Shown here piece by piece: positions 1 to 8,183 of a stretch of 43,013 nucleotides of DNA (positions are counted from its first letter, which is position 1; each line of letters starts with the position of its first letter). The DNA lies in the NCBI GenBank assembly GCA_031551625.1, contig JAVBNJ010000072.1, forward strand, positions 1 through 43,013, written 5' to 3'. The position numbers and the translations under genes are program-made. The notes beneath the pieces were generated by a model. That model ran no database searches. It was not told where the DNA came from and worked only from the letters and a program-made list of their open reading frames with translations. The stretch is from JAVBNJ01 sp031551625 (GTDB lineage: Bacteria; Bacteroidota; Bacteroidia; Bacteroidales; UBA932).

Positions 1-74
1 GCCTACTTCCGTTTACACAGATAAAACAAAGATAATACAAATACCAAACACATCGACAATACTACACAAAAAAA

Positions 75-135
75 TAGCCTGAATTTTGAACATTAGAGAG
101 TATCGTCTATTTTTTAGCCTGAATTTTGAACATTA
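75..135. repeat. Two-copy 21-base direct repeat
   Basis: An identical 21-base unit beginning TAGCCTGAAT and ending GAACATTA occurs at 75-95 and again at 115-135, a period of 40 bases. Each copy is preceded by a run of A or T. The 19-base spacer is AT-rich. Only two copies lie in the window, so the function is unknown; a binding-site pair or the remnant of a mobile-element end are both possible. Confidence 0.7.
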
Positions 136-142
136 CTCCTAT

Positions 143-260
143 TTATTCAGAAAGGTTCTTGACTACCTGCGCGAAAACAAATAAACCCACGTTTCTCTCA
201 AGGTGGCTTTTCATTGTTCTTTCGCGCAAAAAATTGTCAAGATTTTTCTGAAAGAATAAA
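143..260. repeat. Imperfect palindrome of about 118 bases (REP/MITE-like)
   Basis: The left arm, about 143-180, matches the reverse complement of 214-260. Shared blocks in order are TTATTC, CAGAAA, TCTTGAC and TGCGCGAAA. The centre carries a smaller CCAC/GGTGG hairpin. There are small gaps between the arms. No coding frame is visible here. Together with the direct repeat just upstream this accounts for most of the gene-free first 380 bases. It resembles a dispersed palindromic element, but no other copy is in the window. Confidence 0.55.
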
Positions 261-347
261 ACTATAGCAAAAATGAACGTTTAATGCTACAAAGAAAAAC
301 AAATATTTTTACTTATGCAAATATTCTTGCAATGTTGTACAAAATAA

Positions 348-375
348 AAAGTCGCCAATAATTATTGACGACTTT
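348..375 (-). terminator. Intrinsic terminator of the outer-membrane barrel gene
   Basis: Arms 348-359 and 364-375 form a 12-bp stem with one mismatch around a four-base AATT loop. Read on the minus strand the stem is followed by a T-rich run (TTTTATTTT). It lies 28 bases past the stop of the minus-strand gene ending at 403. Confidence 0.75.
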
Positions 376-402
376 AAGTATCGTTTTTATGTGTATCGAA
401 AC

Positions 403-936
403 TTACTTCCTTTTTCCACCTCCAATGAAGAAACCGACCGAAAGCGCAAGGTAGTCGTACGAACCGATTTGTTCGTAGGTTCCACCGTAGTTGTATGAAA
501 CTGCAAATCGGACCTGCCATACATCAAAGCCCGTACGCACGAGTATGGCAGGTGCACTGCCACCACCCACTCCTGTGTCGGTGCCGCCGCCAATTAGCCA
601 AGACAGCCCTACACCGGCGCCAACAAAGGGACGGAATGTGCTGGTATTAAAAAAATAATCGCCCGTGGCCATTAACTCCATGTTGTAGCGGAAGTCGATA
701 TTTTCGCTGGTGTTCATCAGGAACATTTCATTGTATTGCAACCCCAGCGAGAAGTGGGCATTGAAGGCATAGCGCGGTTCGATATAATAGCCGAGCCCAA
801 GGCTTGAGCCGGAAAACAAAGTAGTAGCGGCATTCATACCGGCATCGACACGGAATGGGTAGTAGCTGCGTTCCTGAGCTTTGGTAGCGAGCGTAACAAA
901 GCAAATAAATACAAAAGTAATAAATAGCTTTTTCAT
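403..936 (-). CDS. Small outer-membrane beta-barrel protein
   Basis: The product is 177 residues. It has a Sec signal peptide (residues 1-20, ending TKAQ), followed by alternating aromatic and glycine-rich strands typical of an 8-stranded OmpX/OmpW-like barrel: repeated G-Y-Y, Q-Y-N and a glycine-rich hairpin near residues 105-130. The C-terminus is a last strand plus GGGKRK. I expect it in the outer membrane; no enzymatic motif is visible and the specific function is unknown. It is monocistronic, divergent from the DUF169 gene, with its own promoter at 957-964 and a terminator at 348-375. The ATG at 936 directly precedes the signal peptide, so the start is secure. Confidence 0.8.
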   Translation of the reverse strand: MKKLFITFVFICFVTLATKAQERSYYPFRVDAGMNAATTLFSGSSLGLGYYIEPRYAFNAHFSLGLQYNEMFLMNTSENIDFRYNMELMATGDYFFNTSTFRPFVGAGVGLSWLIGGGTDTGVGGGSAPAILVRTGFDVWQVRFAVSYNYGGTYEQIGSYDYLALSVGFFIGGGKRK

Positions 937-956
937 AGTAGTGCGTTTTTATCTTG

Positions 957-964
957 CAAATGTA
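957..964 (-). promoter_or_regulatory. Promoter -7 element of the barrel gene
   Basis: The minus strand reads TACATTTG, matching the Bacteroidota sigma-ABfr -7 consensus TANNTTTG, about 20 bases ahead of the ATG at 936. No convincing -33 TTTG was found. Confidence 0.55.
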
Positions 965-986
965 CAAAAATAAATTCCGAATTCTA

Positions 987-994
987 TATCTTTG
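987..994 (+). promoter_or_regulatory. Promoter -7 element of the DUF169 gene
   Basis: TATCTTTG matches TANNTTTG exactly and lies 26 bases before the ATG at 1020. This supports the internal start, because an upstream alternative start at 954 would lie before the transcription start. Confidence 0.65.
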
Positions 995-1019
995 TAGAAA
1001 TTTTAAAACAGGCAAAACG

Positions 1020-1745
1020 ATGGTCGATAAAATTACTTTTATTGCAAACTACCGTGAGGCTTTCGGCGAGGCCGCCGAATTGCCCATCGTGTTCTGGTAT
1101 TCGGACACGGCTGTTGCCCGGACAGAGAAAATCAACGGGTGTTTTTTTAAGGGTTTTGGTGAAGTTCGCAACGGCACACCCATAAGCCTCAACGCGGAAA
1201 CAATTGGTTGCGGCGGTGGCAAGTTCTACACCGGCTTTACGGCCATGCCCGAACATGTGCCTACCTTTGTATCGTTGAAAGAGAAATACAAAGATACCCC
1301 CGAACACGTGTTGGAATTTATAGGCAAGCTGCAGGTATCAAGAGCTGCCGAACCATTCCTTAACTTTGCCCGCATAGACCAAGTGGATAACTTGGAGCTG
1401 GCCGAGGGTGTGCTATTCCTTGCCACACCGGATATCCTCTCGGGGCTTACGACGTGGGCATTCTTTGATAACAATGATGAGCAAACAGTAACCTCCCTCT
1501 TCGGCTCGGGTTGTTCGGCAGTCGTTACACAAACAGTGCTGGAGAATCGCCGGGGCGGGCGACGCACGTTCCTCGGTTTTTTCGACCCGTCGGTGCGACC
1601 CTACTTTGAAGCAAATATTCTGAGCTTTACCATACCCATGTCCCGCTTCCGCGAAATGGCCGGCACCATGCGCAACACGTGCCTGTTTGATAGCCATGCA
1701 TGGAGTAAAGTAAAGGAGCGAATAAACCAAAAATCTCCTCTGTAA
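1020..1745 (+). CDS. DUF169 family protein
   Basis: The product is 241 residues from the ATG at 1020. It resembles DUF169, a family of unknown biochemical function. Seen features: an early LPIVFWYSD segment, the GCFFKGF motif, the Cys/Gly-rich IGCGGGKFYTGF segment (a family hallmark) and a central LNFARID. There is no signal peptide or membrane segment, so it is cytoplasmic. The Cys-containing motifs suggest metal or cofactor contact, but this is inference. The frame is open back to 954, but the promoter at 987-994 decides for 1020. It is convergent with dnaB and shares a terminator with it. Confidence 0.75.
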   Translation: MVDKITFIANYREAFGEAAELPIVFWYSDTAVARTEKINGCFFKGFGEVRNGTPISLNAETIGCGGGKFYTGFTAMPEHVPTFVSLKEKYKDTPEHVLEFIGKLQVSRAAEPFLNFARIDQVDNLELAEGVLFLATPDILSGLTTWAFFDNNDEQTVTSLFGSGCSAVVTQTVLENRRGGRRTFLGFFDPSVRPYFEANILSFTIPMSRFREMAGTMRNTCLFDSHAWSKVKERINQKSPL

Positions 1746-1835
1746 AATAGATATAACTATTTACGATTTGCCAAGACGATGTAAGAGGAATTTTTTGCCC
1801 ATTTTTTTGTAAAACGTTACTAGGTATATGTAAAT

Positions 1836-1884
1836 AGATACGACTACAAAAATTTTCGAAACAATTTTTTTCGTAGTCGTATCT
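1836..1884. terminator. Bidirectional terminator between the DUF169 gene and dnaB
   Basis: A perfect 12-bp inverted repeat (AGATACGACTAC at 1836-1847, its complement at 1873-1884) encloses a 25-base AT-rich loop. T-rich sequence follows on the plus strand. It sits between the two convergent stops at 1745 and 1908. Confidence 0.65.
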
Positions 1885-1907
1885 TATTTTATTTGGTGGT
1901 AATGCTG

Positions 1908-3455
1908 CTAGAATGGAACATCTTGCATGTTAGCGGGTGGCAAATCGAACTCTTTGTTATAGCCCATGCCACTGTTGCTGTTCATCTTCGACTGAAATGT
2001 AGTGGTATTTGAAGTGGTCGATACATTGTTCGGCCCGGCAATTTGTGGCAGTTCGTTGTCGTCCAAATCGGCAAAACGTGCTTGTTGGCTCTTGAATGCT
2101 AACCGCACATCACCTACCGAACCGTTACGATGCTTGGCAATAATGATTTCAGCAATACCACGCAAGTCGCGATCTTCTTCGTCTTGCGTGATACCATAAT
2201 ATTCAGGACGGTGGATGAACAATACCAAATCGGCATCCTGCTCAATAGCTCCCGACTCCCGCAGGTCGCTCAATTGCGGACGTTTGTTGCCACCGCGCGT
2301 CTCTACCGAACGATTCAACTGTGAAAGTGCCACAATAGGAATATTCAATTCCTTGGCAATGGCCTTGAGCGAACGCGAAACAGCCGATACTTCCTGTTCA
2401 CGCAATCCTCGCAATTCGGGTGGGCCGGTCATCAATTGCAAATAGTCTATCACAATCATTTTGATACCGTGCGAAGCCGCTAACCGCCGTGCTTTTGAGC
2501 GGAACTCAAAGATGGACAAGGCAGGTGTATCGTCAATATATAAAGGCGCTTCTACCAGATTTTGTATTGTTGATTCCAGCTGTTGCCATTCGTGAGGTTG
2601 CATTTTTTTCCCCCCGCGGATTTTGTCGGACTCAATGCCGGTTTCACTCATCATAAGCCGTTTTACAAGTTGCACGGCAGGCATTTCGAGCGAAAAGAAA
2701 GCAGTGGGGATTTTATGTTCGACCACCATGTTACGCGCCATCGAAAGTACAAAGGCCGTTTTACCCATACTCGGGCGAGCTGCCACGATAATCATATCCG
2801 ATGCCTGCCAGCCAAGCGTCATGCGGTCAAGCGCCGTGAATCCCGATGGCACACCACTCAATCCGTCATCGCGAAGCTGCGCTTCTTCCAATTCTTTAAT
2901 CGCTTTGTTGACCACCGTTCCCACGTGTTCCGTTTCACGGCGAATATTACCCTCAGCAATTTCAAAAATCTTTTGTTGCGCGGTGTCTAGCAATTCATCA
3001 ATCGAAGTATCTTCTTCGAACGAATCTTTCTGAATCTCGGCAGACGCCGTGATCAGCTGCCGCTGAATATATTTTTGTGCCAGAATTTTCGAGTGGTATT
3101 CGACGTGCGCAGCCGAACCTACAGTCATGGTAAGTTGCGAAAGATAGTAAGGGCCGCCTACTTCGTCAAGCTCGCCCTTTTTCTTTAATTCCTCGGCCAC
3201 GGTGAGCATGTCGATAGGCTCGTGCTTCAAAGCCAATTCCTGAATGGCACGGAAAATTTTCGCATTCAGTTCGTTGTGGAATGTTTCGGGTTTCAGGTAT
3301 TCCTGCACTTCAATGATTGCCTCTTTCTCAAGCATCAATGCTCCGAGCACAGCTTTTTCGAGGGCAGGCGACTGAGGTGGAATTTTTCCCGACTCCAGCG
3401 CAATGGCATCAATGGTTCTTGTTTTGTTGTTCGCTTGTTTTATTGTTTTTGCCAT
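1908..3455 (-). CDS. dnaB: Replicative DNA helicase DnaB
   Basis: The product is 515 residues, normal for DnaB. The N-terminal domain (about 25-130) begins PPQSPALEKAVLGAL and binds primase. The RecA-like C-terminal domain carries Walker A ARPSMGKT (226-233), Walker B IVIDYLQLM, and the conserved FFSLEM and LSQLNR segments. It is the hexameric helicase that unwinds the replication fork. No intein interrupts the P-loop, unlike in some DnaB genes. The C-terminal tail is Asn/Ser-rich and ends DVPF. It is divergent from galE; its promoter is TACCTTTG at 3488-3495 on the minus strand. Confidence 0.97.
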   Translation of the reverse strand: MAKTIKQANNKTRTIDAIALESGKIPPQSPALEKAVLGALMLEKEAIIEVQEYLKPETFHNELNAKIFRAIQELALKHEPIDMLTVAEELKKKGELDEVGGPYYLSQLTMTVGSAAHVEYHSKILAQKYIQRQLITASAEIQKDSFEEDTSIDELLDTAQQKIFEIAEGNIRRETEHVGTVVNKAIKELEEAQLRDDGLSGVPSGFTALDRMTLGWQASDMIIVAARPSMGKTAFVLSMARNMVVEHKIPTAFFSLEMPAVQLVKRLMMSETGIESDKIRGGKKMQPHEWQQLESTIQNLVEAPLYIDDTPALSIFEFRSKARRLAASHGIKMIVIDYLQLMTGPPELRGLREQEVSAVSRSLKAIAKELNIPIVALSQLNRSVETRGGNKRPQLSDLRESGAIEQDADLVLFIHRPEYYGITQDEEDRDLRGIAEIIIAKHRNGSVGDVRLAFKSQQARFADLDDNELPQIAGPNNVSTTSNTTTFQSKMNSNSGMGYNKEFDLPPANMQDVPF

Positions 3456-3487
3456 TAAAAAGTAATTTCAAAAGTTTTAATCGTATG

Positions 3488-3495
3488 CAAAGGTA
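3488..3495 (-). promoter_or_regulatory. dnaB promoter -7 element
   Basis: The minus strand reads TACCTTTG, 32 bases ahead of the dnaB ATG at 3455. The rest of the 3456-3702 divergent spacer is AT-rich with no other gene. Confidence 0.6.
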
Positions 3496-3644
3496 CACAA
3501 TTTTAAAACGGTTAATGGCTGTTGTTAATATTAAAATAAATAGTTCAGCCTAATTCTTTTAGCATGTTTACAACATTGTTGATAACGCGATAAAAAGTAG
3601 TTAAAATTTGTTCATAAGCTATAGTAGTCTGGATCATTGCAACA

Positions 3645-3675
3645 TTGACAAATTGTTACATTATCCGTATCTTTG
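3645..3675 (+). promoter_or_regulatory. galE promoter
   Basis: TTG at 3645-3647 and TATCTTTG at 3668-3675 are 20 bases apart, a good match to the Bacteroidota -33/-7 arrangement. The galE ATG is 27 bases downstream. Confidence 0.65.
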
Positions 3676-3702
3676 TACGTTTAAACAAAATAATGAAATG
3701 AC

Positions 3703-4734
3703 ATGGCAACTCCTAAAGTTTTAGTTACGGGCGGCACAGGCTATATCGGATCGCATACGGTGGTTGAATTGCAGCAAGCCGGATTCGACGCAGTGATTAT
3801 AGACAACCTGTCGAACTCTGCAGCCGATGTGGTCGATCGTATTGCACGCATTACCGGCAAACGTCCGTATTTTGAACAGGTCGATTGTTGCGACCGCGAG
3901 TCTGTAGCACATGTGTTTGACAAGTATCCGGACATTACGAGCGTCATTCATTTTGCAGCATCGAAAGCGGTTGGCGAGAGTGTCGAGAAACCGATGCTGT
4001 ATTATCGCAATAATCTGGTATCGTTGCTGAACATTGTCGAAGAAATGACGATACACAATGCGTTCCATATTGTATTCTCGTCGTCGTGCACAGTGTACGG
4101 ACAACCCGACGTGTTGCCGGTTTCTGAAGAAGCGCCTATCAAGCAGGCGACATCGCCATACGGAAATACGAAACAAGTTTGCGAAGAAATATTGACGGAT
4201 GTAACATCTTCGGGCAATGCACTGCAGGCAATTCTACTGCGTTATTTCAATCCGATAGGGGCACACCCGTCAGGCGAGATTGGTGAATTGCCCGTGGGTG
4301 TACCTAATAATTTAGTTCCATTTATTACCCAAACAGCGGCCGGTGTCCGCAAGGAATTAAGTGTATTCGGTAATGATTACAATACACCCGATGGCAGCTG
4401 TATCCGCGATTACATTAATGTGGTGGATTTGGCGCGTGCACATGTGGCGGCTGTAAATTATTTGCTGCACGGAAAAAATAATGCAAAGATTGAAGCCTTT
4501 AATATAGGCACCGGACGCGGGCTCTCCGTGCTGGAACTAGTCAATGATTTTCAAAAAGCAACAGGCGTTGCATTACCCTACAAAATTGTGGGGCGCCGTG
4601 CCGGCGACATTGAACAGATTTGGGCAGATCCCCTCAAAGCCAATACCGTTTTGGGATGGCGTGCACAGGAAACAATAGAAGATACTTTACGATCTGCCTG
4701 GAATTGGGAAAAGCGGTTACGGGGTATTGTCTAA
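3703..4734 (+). CDS. galE: UDP-glucose 4-epimerase GalE
   Basis: The product is 343 residues, the usual length. It is an extended short-chain dehydrogenase: the NAD-binding GGTGYIG is at 10-16 and the catalytic YxxxK pair is Y153 and K157 in SPYGNTK, after FSSSCTVYG. It interconverts UDP-glucose and UDP-galactose (possibly also the GlcNAc forms) in the cytoplasm and feeds cell-surface polysaccharide synthesis. The RYFNPIGAHPSG and DGSCIRDYI segments are GalE hallmarks. Its stop overlaps by four bases the stop of the convergent WecA-like gene, which also acts in envelope glycan synthesis. Confidence 0.95.
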   Translation: MATPKVLVTGGTGYIGSHTVVELQQAGFDAVIIDNLSNSAADVVDRIARITGKRPYFEQVDCCDRESVAHVFDKYPDITSVIHFAASKAVGESVEKPMLYYRNNLVSLLNIVEEMTIHNAFHIVFSSSCTVYGQPDVLPVSEEAPIKQATSPYGNTKQVCEEILTDVTSSGNALQAILLRYFNPIGAHPSGEIGELPVGVPNNLVPFITQTAAGVRKELSVFGNDYNTPDGSCIRDYINVVDLARAHVAAVNYLLHGKNNAKIEAFNIGTGRGLSVLELVNDFQKATGVALPYKIVGRRAGDIEQIWADPLKANTVLGWRAQETIEDTLRSAWNWEKRLRGIV

Positions 4735-5843
4735 TTAGTAAAGCCGGTATCCTTACCATTTATTATGAGTTGATGGTTTTTTTCCCTTTTTTTCTCAATG
4801 GTTTTGTTGATCGAACCCTTGAGGAATTGGTTTAGTATAAAATAAATAATAATTATCACCGGCAATAAAACCCAATCGGGCATAAACTTGGCAGCAGTGA
4901 GCAACATAGCACCCACGGCAACATAACTGGCAATGATATTAAGGACTGTGTGATTATGTGATTTATGTCGCATGTAAAGCACTAAATGGTGTGTATGCTG
5001 CTTATCCGGCCGGAAAGGCGATTTGCCTTGGCGTATCCGCAACATAAAGACACGGGTTGTATCATAGAGAGGGAGAATAACTATTGCTATCCCGGCGCTT
5101 AGTACAGCAGGAAAATGATAGTCGTTGTCGGCAGGGAGTTGGCCATTGGCAGATATAAATGATATGGTACAGAAAGAGAGGATATATCCGAGTACTAACG
5201 ACCCTGTATCTCCCATAAAGATAGATGCAGGTTGCCAATTGTAGTACAGGAAACCCAGTGTGGCACCGATTATGCAAATCAAAGATATGGCGGAGGAATA
5301 GGAGCCGGTAGCATAGAACCAAAAACAGAGAAATGAAAATGCAACGATAGCCACAGAACCGGCCAATCCGTCGATACCATCAATCAGGTTAAATGCATTG
5401 GTTATAAAAACAATAAAAAATATGCTGATTGTATAGCTCAACCACATCGGAAGCATTTCGATTCCAAAAAGCCCATAGAGCGAAGGAATACGGATATCGC
5501 CGGGAATAACTACAATAAGGGCCGCAACGATCTGGGCAATCAACTTGTGCAAAGGCCGCAAAGGAACCATATCGTCACGGATGCCTGTTAAAAAAACCAA
5601 TGCGATGCCAACAAAACGGTAACGCCGCTCAGCCATATCTTCAATAGGCAACCATAACAACATAGCCGTTACGAATGCAACTACGATAACAATACCGCCC
5701 ATTGATGGAATAAATCCTTTGTGGATTTTCCGGTTCCCGCCTTTATCCATGAGCTTACGGCTCTGCAGGAAGCGTATCAGTAAAGGCATTAGTAAGAAAC
5801 TGAATAAAAGAGATGTGGCTCCCGCATATAAAAGGGTATTCAT
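4731..5843 (-). CDS. Polyprenyl-phosphate GlcNAc-1-phosphate transferase (WecA/TagO/MraY-like)
   Basis: The product is 370 residues from the ATG at 5843. It is a polytopic membrane protein with about ten hydrophobic segments. Family motifs are visible: KGGNRKIHKG, the acidic pair in GIRDDM, NAFNLIDGIDGLAG, MGDTGSL and the histidine motif QHTHHLV. It should transfer a sugar-1-phosphate (GlcNAc or similar) from UDP-sugar to undecaprenyl phosphate, starting O-antigen or capsule units at the inner membrane. The usual G-x-x-D-D-R has Met in place of Arg. A longer frame reaches 5948, but the -7 element at 5864-5871 lies inside it, so the shorter start is right. The C-terminal tail is Lys-rich. Confidence 0.88.
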   Translation of the reverse strand: MNTLLYAGATSLLFSFLLMPLLIRFLQSRKLMDKGGNRKIHKGFIPSMGGIVIVVAFVTAMLLWLPIEDMAERRYRFVGIALVFLTGIRDDMVPLRPLHKLIAQIVAALIVVIPGDIRIPSLYGLFGIEMLPMWLSYTISIFFIVFITNAFNLIDGIDGLAGSVAIVAFSFLCFWFYATGSYSSAISLICIIGATLGFLYYNWQPASIFMGDTGSLVLGYILSFCTISFISANGQLPADNDYHFPAVLSAGIAIVILPLYDTTRVFMLRIRQGKSPFRPDKQHTHHLVLYMRHKSHNHTVLNIIASYVAVGAMLLTAAKFMPDWVLLPVIIIIYFILNQFLKGSINKTIEKKREKNHQLIINGKDTGFTN

Positions 5844-5855
5844 AGTTAGTTGGTT

Positions 5856-5871
5856 TATCTTTGCAAAGATA
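5856..5871. promoter_or_regulatory. Palindromic back-to-back -7 elements
   Basis: TATCTTTGCAAAGATA is a perfect 16-bp palindrome consisting of two TANNTTTG boxes on opposite strands. The minus-strand box (5864-5871) fits the WecA-like gene, whose ATG is at 5843. The plus-strand box (5856-5863) points to the nucleotidase gene starting at 5930. Confidence 0.6.
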
Positions 5872-5903
5872 GAGAAAAATTTATAAAAATTGTTTCCTTT
5901 CCG

Positions 5904-5911
5904 TACCTTTG
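5904..5911 (+). promoter_or_regulatory. Promoter -7 element of the nucleotidase pair
   Basis: TACCTTTG lies 18 bases before the ATG at 5930. It rules out the in-frame TTG at 5909 as the start, since that codon falls inside the promoter element. Confidence 0.6.
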
Positions 5912-5929
5912 TACTATGAACTTTATACG

Positions 5930-6703
5930 ATGCGGAAATTCTATTCAAAATATATCAGACTATTACTGCTTGCACTGCTGCTGTTCGCCTGCAAATCGGG
6001 CATGCAGCAATCATCAGAAAAAGCGGAAACACTAACCATCAGCACGTCGATGCAGGTTATCGACAGCCGGTTTGATGCACTCCCCGACCCTGCCACATCG
6101 GCTATTATCAACAACTACAAACCGACGATGGATACGTTGATGGGGGTCGTTATCGGGCAAGCTGCGCAAGAGTTGACAGTTGAACTTCCGGAAAGCTTAC
6201 TTTCCAATTTCACGGCCGATGCACTGCTACGCATTGCCGAACAGCAGAGGATAGCCATCGATTGTTCGTTGTATAATTTTGGAGGCCTGCGCACTTCTCT
6301 GCCCAAAGGACCTGTACGGTTATATGAAATGTTCTTGATTTACTCGTTCGACAATGATTTAGTCGTTATCACCATCGAGGGAAAATATATACGCGAGTTG
6401 GGTGATTTTTTTGCACGCACGCAGCCACAGCCGATGGGCAATGTGGAATTGGTAATTGCCGGCAAACAGCTAAAATCTATGCGTATCAAAGGGAAGGAAG
6501 TAGAAGACAAACAACTGTACCGTGTAATTACCAACGATTTTGTGGCCAGTGGCGGTGATGACATGAAAGTGCTAACTAATGCGTTAGTTATAGAGCGCCC
6601 CGGTATCCTTGTGCGCGATGCGATGATTGCCTACATTCAATCGCTTACGGCGAAAGGAAAGCAAGTAGATGCCAAATTGAATGAAAGAGTGAAGTACGAA
6701 TAA
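5930..6703 (+). CDS. 5'-nucleotidase C-terminal domain lipoprotein
   Basis: The product is 257 residues. It begins with a lipoprotein signal (LLLLALLLFAC), so it is membrane-anchored in the envelope. The remainder matches the substrate-recognition domain of UshA-type 5'-nucleotidases: NFTADALLRIA, then YNFGGLRTSLPKG, YSFDNDLVVITI and a final YRVITNDFVASGGDD segment. The catalytic metal-binding half is missing and is supplied by the next gene, 16 bases downstream. The two probably form one enzyme releasing phosphate and nucleosides from external nucleotides. Split genes of this kind are known in Bacteroidales. Confidence 0.88.
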   Translation: MRKFYSKYIRLLLLALLLFACKSGMQQSSEKAETLTISTSMQVIDSRFDALPDPATSAIINNYKPTMDTLMGVVIGQAAQELTVELPESLLSNFTADALLRIAEQQRIAIDCSLYNFGGLRTSLPKGPVRLYEMFLIYSFDNDLVVITIEGKYIRELGDFFARTQPQPMGNVELVIAGKQLKSMRIKGKEVEDKQLYRVITNDFVASGGDDMKVLTNALVIERPGILVRDAMIAYIQSLTAKGKQVDAKLNERVKYE

Positions 6704-6719
6704 GATTGACCGATTTGTG

Positions 6720-7523
6720 ATGAAAACTATAAAATTAGTTATACTAATTTTGCTTTGGAGCACCAACATTTGTCGGGCGCAAACAAAGCATGTAACGATT
6801 CTCCATACCAACGATGTGCACAGCCAGATTGAACCTATAGTCAACGGATTGGGCGGCATAGTGCGTGCAGCAACTTATATTAACGAAGTTAGAGCGGTCG
6901 AGAAAAATGTATTACTGCTAAGCGCAGGGGACTTCTTTCAGGGCACGCCGTACTTCAATTTATTCTTTGGAAAAATCGAGATTGAGCTGATGAATGCCAT
7001 GCGTTACGATGTGGCTTGCTTGGGAAATCACGAGTTCGACTATGGGCTCGACACTCTTGCCAAACGCCTGCGGGAAGCACAGTTCACAACAGTCAGTGCG
7101 AACTACGATGTGTCGCGTACTCTTTTGCATGATCTTGTGAAACCGTATACTATTATAGAAAAAGGCGGATTAAAAATTGGTATCGTCGGCATTGGCCTGG
7201 AATTTGGCTACATGGTGTTACCACGTCATTGGAGCGGCCTGCAAATCGCCAACCCTGTTGAAACAGCAAATATATTTGCAAAACAATTAAAAGAAACAGA
7301 TCATTGCGACATTGTGGTATGCCTCTCGCACATCGGATACGAAGATGATATCAAGCTGGCAGAAAACTCGCACCATATTGATGTCATTATCGGCGGACAT
7401 TCGCATACGCTGTTGGAACAAGCCGATATTCGCAAAAACCTCGACGGAAAAGATGTAACTATTGTACAAACAGGCAGCAAAGGGTTGTATGTCGGAAGAG
7501 TTGATATTTCTACCGACAAGTAA
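6720..7523 (+). CDS. 5'-nucleotidase metallophosphatase domain protein
   Basis: The product is 267 residues (ATG at 6720; the GTG one codon earlier is also possible). A signal peptide ends near residue 20 (CRAQ). Calcineurin-like metallophosphoesterase motifs follow in order: HTNDVHS, SAGDFFQGTPY, GNHEFDYG, LSHIGYEDD and GGHSHT, which together ligate two metal ions. This is the catalytic half of a 5'-nucleotidase/UshA enzyme, truncated after the metallophosphatase domain as expected because the C-terminal domain is encoded by the preceding gene. It is periplasmic or surface located. Confidence 0.9.
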   Translation: MKTIKLVILILLWSTNICRAQTKHVTILHTNDVHSQIEPIVNGLGGIVRAATYINEVRAVEKNVLLLSAGDFFQGTPYFNLFFGKIEIELMNAMRYDVACLGNHEFDYGLDTLAKRLREAQFTTVSANYDVSRTLLHDLVKPYTIIEKGGLKIGIVGIGLEFGYMVLPRHWSGLQIANPVETANIFAKQLKETDHCDIVVCLSHIGYEDDIKLAENSHHIDVIIGGHSHTLLEQADIRKNLDGKDVTIVQTGSKGLYVGRVDISTDK

Positions 7524-7537
7524 GCGTGGGAAAAGAA

Positions 7538-7569
7538 TTTGGAAAAAGTGATTTTTGTTTCTACCTTTG
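7538..7569 (+). promoter_or_regulatory. Promoter of the ECF sigma gene
   Basis: TTTG at 7538-7541 and TACCTTTG at 7562-7569 are separated by 20 bases, a strong match to the housekeeping promoter pattern. The sigma factor ATG is 26 bases downstream. The sigma gene therefore appears to be read by the primary sigma factor. Confidence 0.7.
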
Positions 7570-7595
7570 CGATGTTGTTTTTGTAATATCGGAAA

Positions 7596-8183
7596 ATGAG
7601 TAAACGATTATCGCTTTCGGAAAAGCATTTATTCAAGAAGGTAAGCGAAGGTAATGAGTTGGCATTCCAACTTCTTTTTGAGCAGTATTACCAACGCATG
7701 TTGTCGTTTGTATACAGTCTGGTAAAATCGTCATTCGCCGCCGAAGAAATCGTTCAGGAAGCATTCATCCGTTTGTGGGAAAATCGCGATTTATTGGCGG
7801 ATGTCCGGAAACCGGATGATTATATTTTTATTATTGTGCGAAATCATGCGCTTAATTATCTCCGGCAACTGGCAAAAGAGCAAAAACAGCGGGTGCAATT
7901 ATGGGAATGTGTGAAGCAACAAGCAGTTTATACAGCAGAGCCATTTGAAGAACAGGAAGCAGAACAGTTATGGCAAAAAATTTTAGCCAAGCTATCGCCC
8001 CAAAAACAAAAAATATTCCGGCTTAGCCGCGATATGGGGCTTACCCAGCAAGAAATAGCAACCCAACTAAAGTTATCAAAAAACACCATCAAGAATCAGA
8101 TCGTAGATTCACTTAAAGTAGTAAAAGAACATCTGAAGCATTCCTATTTGTTATTTTTATTAGCCTTACAATCAATAGTCTAA
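7596..8183 (+). CDS. ECF RNA polymerase sigma factor (FecI/SigE-like)
   Basis: The product is 195 residues, typical of ECF sigma-70 factors. Region 2 spans about 20-65 (FQLLFEQYYQRML, then EEIVQEAFIRLWENRD), region 4 about 130-172 (KIFRLSRDMGLTQQEIATQL, a helix-turn-helix for -35 recognition). The linker is short, as in Bacteroidota FecI-type factors, and the C-terminus is hydrophobic. It is followed by its FecR anti-sigma gene and an STN-containing SusC, the classic cell-surface signalling trio. I infer that it drives transcription from the SusC gene onward when substrate is sensed. Confidence 0.93.
   Translation: MSKRLSLSEKHLFKKVSEGNELAFQLLFEQYYQRMLSFVYSLVKSSFAAEEIVQEAFIRLWENRDLLADVRKPDDYIFIIVRNHALNYLRQLAKEQKQRVQLWECVKQQAVYTAEPFEEQEAEQLWQKILAKLSPQKQKIFRLSRDMGLTQQEIATQLKLSKNTIKNQIVDSLKVVKEHLKHSYLLFLLALQSIV

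Noticed and set aside
75..135. CRISPR array
   Set aside because: Only two 21-base units with a 19-base spacer, no cas genes nearby, spacing too short for normal spacers.
5844..5948. N-terminal extension of the WecA-like protein to 5948
   Set aside because: The extension passes through the minus-strand -7 element and lacks family similarity; the ATG at 5843 leads straight into the first membrane helix.
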